DNA of 64,000 bases, taken from positions 62,001-126,000 of the forward strand of contig JAMXBD010000233.1 in the NCBI GenBank assembly GCA_024138025.1. The letters run 5' to 3'. Each line of letters opens with the position of its first letter. Position 1 is the stretch's first letter. This DNA comes from Combretum micranthum (Eukaryota; Streptophyta; Magnoliopsida; Myrtales; Combretaceae). This document shows, one piece after another, positions 58,958 to 64,000 of the stretch. The translations under genes and the position numbers were made by a program. Under the pieces are notes generated by a model. It saw nothing but the letters and a program-made list of their open reading frames with translations, did no database searches and had not been told where the DNA came from.

Positions 58958-60202
58958 CCGAAAGGACAAAACCGTGTGACTTATGATCAAAGCAGAAAAT
59001 ACCTCGGTGGATGGAGTTTCGGAGCGTTGCATACTATCGAAGACTTAGACTTTCGGACTGACTACTACGTCGATTAGCTATAATGCGTGAGTGAGGAATC
59101 TAATCTTCTCACCTTTTTTGTGATTGTAAAGTAGTTGAACATTATCTTAAACGTAATTGAAATTGTCCAAATGCATGGGGATTGAGGACTTTACATGTTA
59201 TATGTTGTAAGAATGAGTGATGAACTCCTATACTCAAAGTGATAACTCATTGGTTGATGATGACAAAGTAGTATAGAATAAAGCTCTTTGGACCTTAAAC
59301 TTAAACTGACATGCATTACAGGACATCATTATTGCATTAGCATGATATTCATGTAGCGTATTAATATTTTGATTCTGTGGTAATGCTTGATGAGTCTAGT
59401 AAATCTTGTTAAGGTTACGATAAGGTTGTTAGCTTCACAAGAACTAAGCAGGCTTCAAAGAAGGTCGTCTGCATTGGAGTTAGCATTAGAGTATTAATTC
59501 GTGGGAATTTCCAAGTTTTAAATGAAGTGGAGAGTATATGTTATATCTATTTACAAATAGTAAATGAGTTGAAAGAATCCTCCTTCTTTAGTTTTGGGAT
59601 TTTCATGAGCATGAATTACTTAACTAATCCTTTAACCCCCAGGAAGGGCATAAATCTCCATATGTTTGTATTCTGGTTAATGCTTGATTGTTATATTGCA
59701 TATGATTGTTAACTAACCATTGTTTGTTATTAATGAACTGTGTTAAGATTCTATTATTCACTAAGCTTTTTATGCTCATGCTCTTTTAGACTTTTGCTTA
59801 CAGGACATTTAAGAAAGAAGACCTAAACTGAGACTAAGTATGGGAGTCGTATAGAAAGTAAAGCTATGTATTTATGTTTTGAGGGAAGACATTGATTTTT
59901 TAATAGATACTTAGATTTATTAACGTAATGGTATAAGTCTTGAGAGTTTTATCTGTTGTTTTTCCTTGTTAGTTATGTTTAAGGAAAGCCTTTGAAGATA
60001 AAGTTGTAATCCTTTATGTTAAGTTTTGAGACTTTTGTAAAGTTATTTATTTGTATGGCTTCTATATATGCAATATCTTTTTTCTTCTAAACAATCTTCG
60101 ATCTTATTTTATATGTCCACTCCACATGAGACATGTTAGTTGTATAGTACTTATGTAATCTTCTGGAGGCCTCAGTTGGTTACATGGTATATTGTTACAA
60201 CT

Positions 60203-60446
60203 GGGTACCCTGTGGGGATATGACAATAGTAGCTAGTGTTTGGATGTTGGGGCATAATGATTGGATGCTAGCATGATTAGAAGACCTAATCATGTAACTG
60301 TAGCTAGAGTTTGGATGGTAGTTAGTGTCTAGATGGTAGGGCGGATGCACCTGATCGCAATGCTTTTGACCTTGTGCATGTTGGTTAAGGTATAGATGCC
60401 AGAGTATAGATCTCGACTAGTAGAAGTGTTTAGTGTAGATGGATAA
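60203..60446. other. Short spacer with tagatg-type words
   Basis: Loosely repeated phrases (gctagtgtttggatg, gctagagtttggatgg, gttagtgtctagatgg) occur without coding. It ends with the left GATAA duplication (60442-60446) of the family B LTR. Confidence 0.5.
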
Positions 60447-63400
60447 TGAAATACCCCAAGTCTTAACCTAGTTAAATTAAGATGGTTTAATCGAATAATA
60501 TAATAGATAATTAATTATAAAAATAGTTTAGATAAATAAAATGTGTAGACAATAGAGAAAGGAATAGACAATTTGTTATAATTAAATTAGTAAATAGAAT
60601 CGAGTTGCAATTGAGATTTGAAATATTTTCCAAAATCATCTATGTTCCTCAGTAACTTTTCTTTCAATTTTAAAATCAAACTATCTAATTTTAATACAAT
60701 TTTTCGTTTTAAACTCCTTTTATTTCAAATTCAAGTTTCTAAATCTTAGAACAAACATTTTAAATATTTTACAAACTACCAAACCCTTGAATTTTAGTTA
60801 ACCTTCAATTCCTTAAATCCCTATAAATTTTTGACATCGACTGCTTGCTTAAAAATATAAGATTGAAGCTTAAAACCCAATTTAAATATCAGCTTCTTGC
60901 AAATTAAGTTTCTAAATTATGTTTATAAACCAAGTTATTTATTTCTATTAAATAGATTCTCAAATCATTTTCTAATTAGTTTTGATATTTAATATAATTA
61001 CAGAAATATTTAAATCTAATACCCTATTTAGAAAATATATTTAATTTTCTTATTATTTATTTCTCTATCCTTATCTTCTTTCTCTCTCTTTTTTTTTCCT
61101 GCTCTCTTTTTCCTCTTTCTCGTATCTTTCCTTCTCTCTTTCCTCTCCTTTCTCTTCTCTCTTTTCTTCTTCAATTCAACTCTTAAATCTCAACACCAAC
61201 TAGATTAAGCATGAAATCAAGCTAGAAGATGGAATAAGATAAGGAAATTAAGTTAGAAAAAAAAAGAAGAAGAAGAATCAATTGCATGTTTTTACAAAAG
61301 CTAGGTATATTTGTTTTATGTTGTTTTGATTCTCGTTTTTGTTTATATATGATGCATTAAAACTAAGATGAAGTTAGGTTTGTGATGAAACGTGTGTTGG
61401 AGGAGTAATTGAGCTTGAAGGATGAAAACCTAAGTAGTTTTTGTATATATATGAAGTTGGGTTTGATGAAGTGGAGTGAGATTTGAAGTGTTAAAAGCTG
61501 TTTTTAAGCGTTATATGTTGCTTTTATGATGTTTTAGTGGAAGTAGGATGTGTAAAAGCAGAGAAATTGTGTAAGGAAAACAAAGGAAATGTGTGTTGGC
61601 TACTGCACAAATCTTTCTAGTCAGCATGAGCTCCAGCACGGGGGTGTGCATGCCCATGTAGACAAGATTTTCACTACTGGACTTTTTTTTAACCTCAGCA
61701 TAGCCTTGTGCATGGGCATGCACGAGCTCGTGCTAAACATAATGAAGCTTACTGGCCATATTTTTTTCAACCCAGCACGGCTTCAGGCACAGATGTGCAG
61801 CAGCTGTGCAACCTTCCCCTATTTCATAGCTTCACCGTAATTTGATCATAACTTTTTTATTCGAACTCAGATTGAGGTGATTCAAAATGCTTTGAAAAGC
61901 TTAAAAAGATATCTACAACTTTCAATCTTTAAGTTTTTGTAAATTCAAAAAAGTATCAAGGTTAAAATTTTACTTCTTTTTAGCTGTTACGTTTTCTAAA
62001 CAAAGTTGAAAACTTATTTACTAGTTAATTGTATGTATTTAAGTATAAAATGAATCTTTTTGAACTAAAATGAATTAGATAATTAATAGTTAATGTGTTA
62101 ATTTGGTTAATTGATGTAATAAAGCATGAATTGAATAGATTTATAGATTTAATAAATAATTAGATTGCATATAGAAGTTAGATATAAAATGAGCTTAGTT
62201 AATAATCCTAAGTTCAACATGGCTTAAAAAACTTGAATGAGTTAAAATGAATTAGATTGATTAAATTTAATCAACTTTGCTTAGTAATTGGAATAAATGA
62301 TTAATTCTAATCAATTGGATTGAGTTAAGTTAAAATAGATATATGATTATAACTTAAGGAGATTTTTAGACATGATATAGTAATTTGATTAATTGATTAA
62401 ATCAACTTGGTGAGAATTAAGTTAATATAGACTTAACTTGTAATTAACTTAGATTAATATATTAAGTTAAACCCTAAATAATAAGGAGTACATAATTTCT
62501 AAAATATGATAGACCAAAGCTAGGTTAATTAAAATAATTTGATAGAATACGAAGAACTATCCGTATCTTAGTGGGGCGATTTTCGTAGCCATGGTAGGGT
62601 TCCTATTTTATGTCTGATCAAATAAAAACATGAAGTGAAGGTTTAATATGGAATTTAATATGACTTAATAAATGATTGGATAGCTTATACAATTTAATCT
62701 TTTGAACAGATGTTTGGATATCATTTTCATTTCTTGGATTATCATATGATCTCCATCTGGTTTAAATAAGGTATGCAGTGACATGTTTGTTGGTTGATTA
62801 GGATAGGCATGTATCCCAATGGACTAAAACTTAAAGATAGCATAAATAACGAGTGTTGCTTGTGCTTGTGTCGTTAAATCCAATTCAGAAAGCGGTAACT
62901 TTGTCCGAGCAGACATGGTAGTTTAGGCGCTTAGGCTACCTTCGTCATGATGCAATGACATTTGTAGGTGGCTCAGCGGGTAGTTGATGGGGAAAATGAT
63001 ATCGGTATAACGTCTATCTTGATTTTTGAGAAGTAATATATTGGGGTTCACATTTATGGGACCAGTTGAACCCTTTTATATGATGGACCGAGATGGGTAG
63101 AGTGCGTGTAATGACTGTGAACCCTAGATGAGGCTTCTTTTCTTTATCGGTTATATCATTTAGGAGATATAGGTCTTCGGGCTACCTATATCAACCCTCT
63201 GAGCATCGTGTGGTTACTAAGGACCCCCAGATTCTCAGTGGCTTGTTCCGGAGTGTGAATGCTCCCGTATTGCTTTTTTGTTATAATAAAATATAATAAA
63301 TTGTTATTTGTTGTATTGTATTTGGTTAGGTTTGTATGCCATTCCGTGTGTGTCTATGTTACTGTGTACTGAGCTTCAACTCATTATCATTGTTGTTGTT

Positions 63401-63913
63401 CTTTTTTCCAGGTGTTGATGATGATTATGTTGTTGTTGTTGGTGATAATGGATAGTGATGATTCGGGTGACGATGATGTTAGCTTGGGTTTTGGGCAATG
63501 TTGGAGGAGTGAATTAGGTTAGGACCATGGATTTTTATTTGTATTGGTTTTCTATTTTGTTTTAGTATTGGATTTATATTATAAGTTTTAATATTCTTTT
63601 AAGAGGCTTGATGAAGCCCATATTTTGTAAAAGAAGTTTTTAAAGTTTTGTATACTATCATAAAAGGATATATGAGATACCTGATGGTTTATTTTGTTTT
63701 ATGGATGTGAGTCTACTCATGAGAATAGAATATAAAATGTTTTGTAAAGTTTATTTCATAAATTATAAATCTAATGGTTTCTAGAATGTAATTTAATGAT
63801 TTCATAATTTAAAAGCGAGTAGTAAATGTTCATAATAAACATATCTTTTAAGACGCTTGAGCGTATAATACATGAAGTATTATACGTGACACTAATAAAT
63901 TTAGAGCGTTACA
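60447..63913 (+). mobile_element. Solo LTR, family B (3.47 kb)
   Basis: It begins TGAAATACCCCAAGTC and ends GAGCGTTACA, with exact gataa at 60442-60446 and 63914-63918. A strong pyrimidine tract (61070-61170) lies 620-720 bp in. A CATG/GCAC-rich repeat block is at 61610-61810, a aatttgatcataac module at 61837-61930 and a ttttttccAG acceptor-like site at 63410. It has no retroelement coding. It is unrelated by termini to family A, but its organisation (pyrimidine tract, leader, mid-LTR module, late acceptor) is similar. Confidence 0.88.
61610..61810. repeat. CATG/GCAC-rich degenerate repeat in family B LTR
   Basis: Three loosely related segments start tcagcatgagct (61620), ctcagcatagcc (61695) and cccagcacggct (61771). 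The first two contain self-complementary words such as gcatgggcatgc. The pattern parallels the blocks at 15385, 26890 and 57913. Confidence 0.55.
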
Positions 63914-64000
63914 GATAAGGTGCAAATGATAAGGAAATCAATGAAGATTGCATGAAATTCTAGATGGCATCCATATTGTTGGCAATAGAAAACTAGCTGT

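Larger units (their letters stand above)
58476..59031 (+). mobile_element. Cassandra-type TRIM retrotransposon, complete
   Basis: Cassandra elements are short non-autonomous LTR retrotransposons whose LTRs contain 5S rRNA-derived sequence. Here two LTRs, 58476-58692 (217 bp, TGTGATACCCC...GCGTTACA) and 58811-59031 (221 bp, first bases TA instead of TG, ending GCGTTGCA), flank a 118-bp interior. The primer-binding site TGGTATTAGAGC is at 58695-58706, and a purine-rich aagtggaggaata stretch precedes the 3' LTR. Exact tacta duplications lie at 58471-58475 and 59032-59036. The element carries no protein, and an open frame across LTR 1 is incidental. Confidence 0.93.
56436..60202 (+). mobile_element. 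Probable LTR related to family B, interrupted by Cassandra
   Basis: A CATG/CACG repeat block (57913-58120) is followed by aatttgatcataat and a module (gga.gaggtgattca, gaaaagctta.a, atttaagttta) that parallels 61837-61930 in the family B LTR. A pyrimidine-rich tract near 57470-57500 precedes it, as in family B at 61070-61170. The possible termini TGTTAGCATCCC (56436) and ...ttgttaca (60202) are guesses, with no matching flanks. The Cassandra at 58476-59031 lies inside. Confidence 0.4.

Noticed and set aside
1..64000. CRISPR arrays, operons or prokaryotic signals
   Set aside because: None seen. The gene content, TATA boxes, splice-like sites and transposons are those of a plant nuclear genome.

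Overview
This is nuclear DNA of a flowering plant, most likely a eudicot. It is AT-rich and intron/LTR-like in texture. The evidence is Ty3/gypsy polyprotein remnants, a Cassandra-type TRIM with 5S rRNA-derived LTRs, Mutator-like MITEs, and one plant-specific gene, a WPP-domain (MAF1-like) nuclear-envelope protein. I cannot name the species.

Only one host gene is convincing: a MAF1/WPP-type coding region at 19209-19717. Its reading frame is broken by a missing base near 19523. Some 5 kb of T-rich, repeat-poor, non-coding DNA follows it. The rest is mostly a nested retrotransposon landscape.

The main component is one family of very long solo LTRs (3.2-5.0 kb), called family A here. Copies lie at 848-5887 (+), 10324-14586 (-), 30349-33880 (-), 34752-37998 (+), 42387-46055 (+) and 46850-50630 (-), with a probable diverged copy at 27218-29766 (-). 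Sense strands begin TGTAA(A/G)CC and end GGCRTGACA. Three copies have exact 5-bp target-site duplications (ATAGG, CTTTT, ATTCC) and three have one-mismatch duplications. Five copies have a TATA box 695-739 bp from the LTR start, followed by a leader with a splice-donor-like site. All six share an imperfect palindrome, then 92-107 bp later an acceptor-like AG. After the AG come exactly 44 nt of open frame ending in a peptide of the type P-E/K-D-Y-F-D-stop, then ATGG and usually a GTGAGT donor. The changes among copies are largely synonymous in the D-Y-F-D part and there are no indels in the 44 nt. This micro-exon is the most interesting signal in the window.

Layout: 1-847 retroelement-like remnant; family A copy 1; spacer with two MITEs sharing one target site (7870-8589); family A copy 2; LTR-like AT-rich DNA to 18.8 kb; WPP gene and T-rich tail to about 24.8 kb; degraded repeats and copy 7; copy 3; then a Ty3/gypsy element on the minus strand (34.2-42.4 kb) cut by copy 4 inside its integrase and by copy 5 in its 5' region. 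Next is a second Ty3/gypsy element (46189-54773, minus) whose 3' LTR is split by copy 6 and whose interior holds another LTR (from 51462). The right end holds LTR-like DNA with an intact Cassandra (58476-59031) and a solo LTR of a second family, B (60447-63913, TSD GATAA).

The coding parts of the retroelements are frameshifted or missing catalytic residues, so nothing here looks autonomous. The nesting gives a relative order of insertions: the Ty3/gypsy hosts came first, then the family A LTRs.
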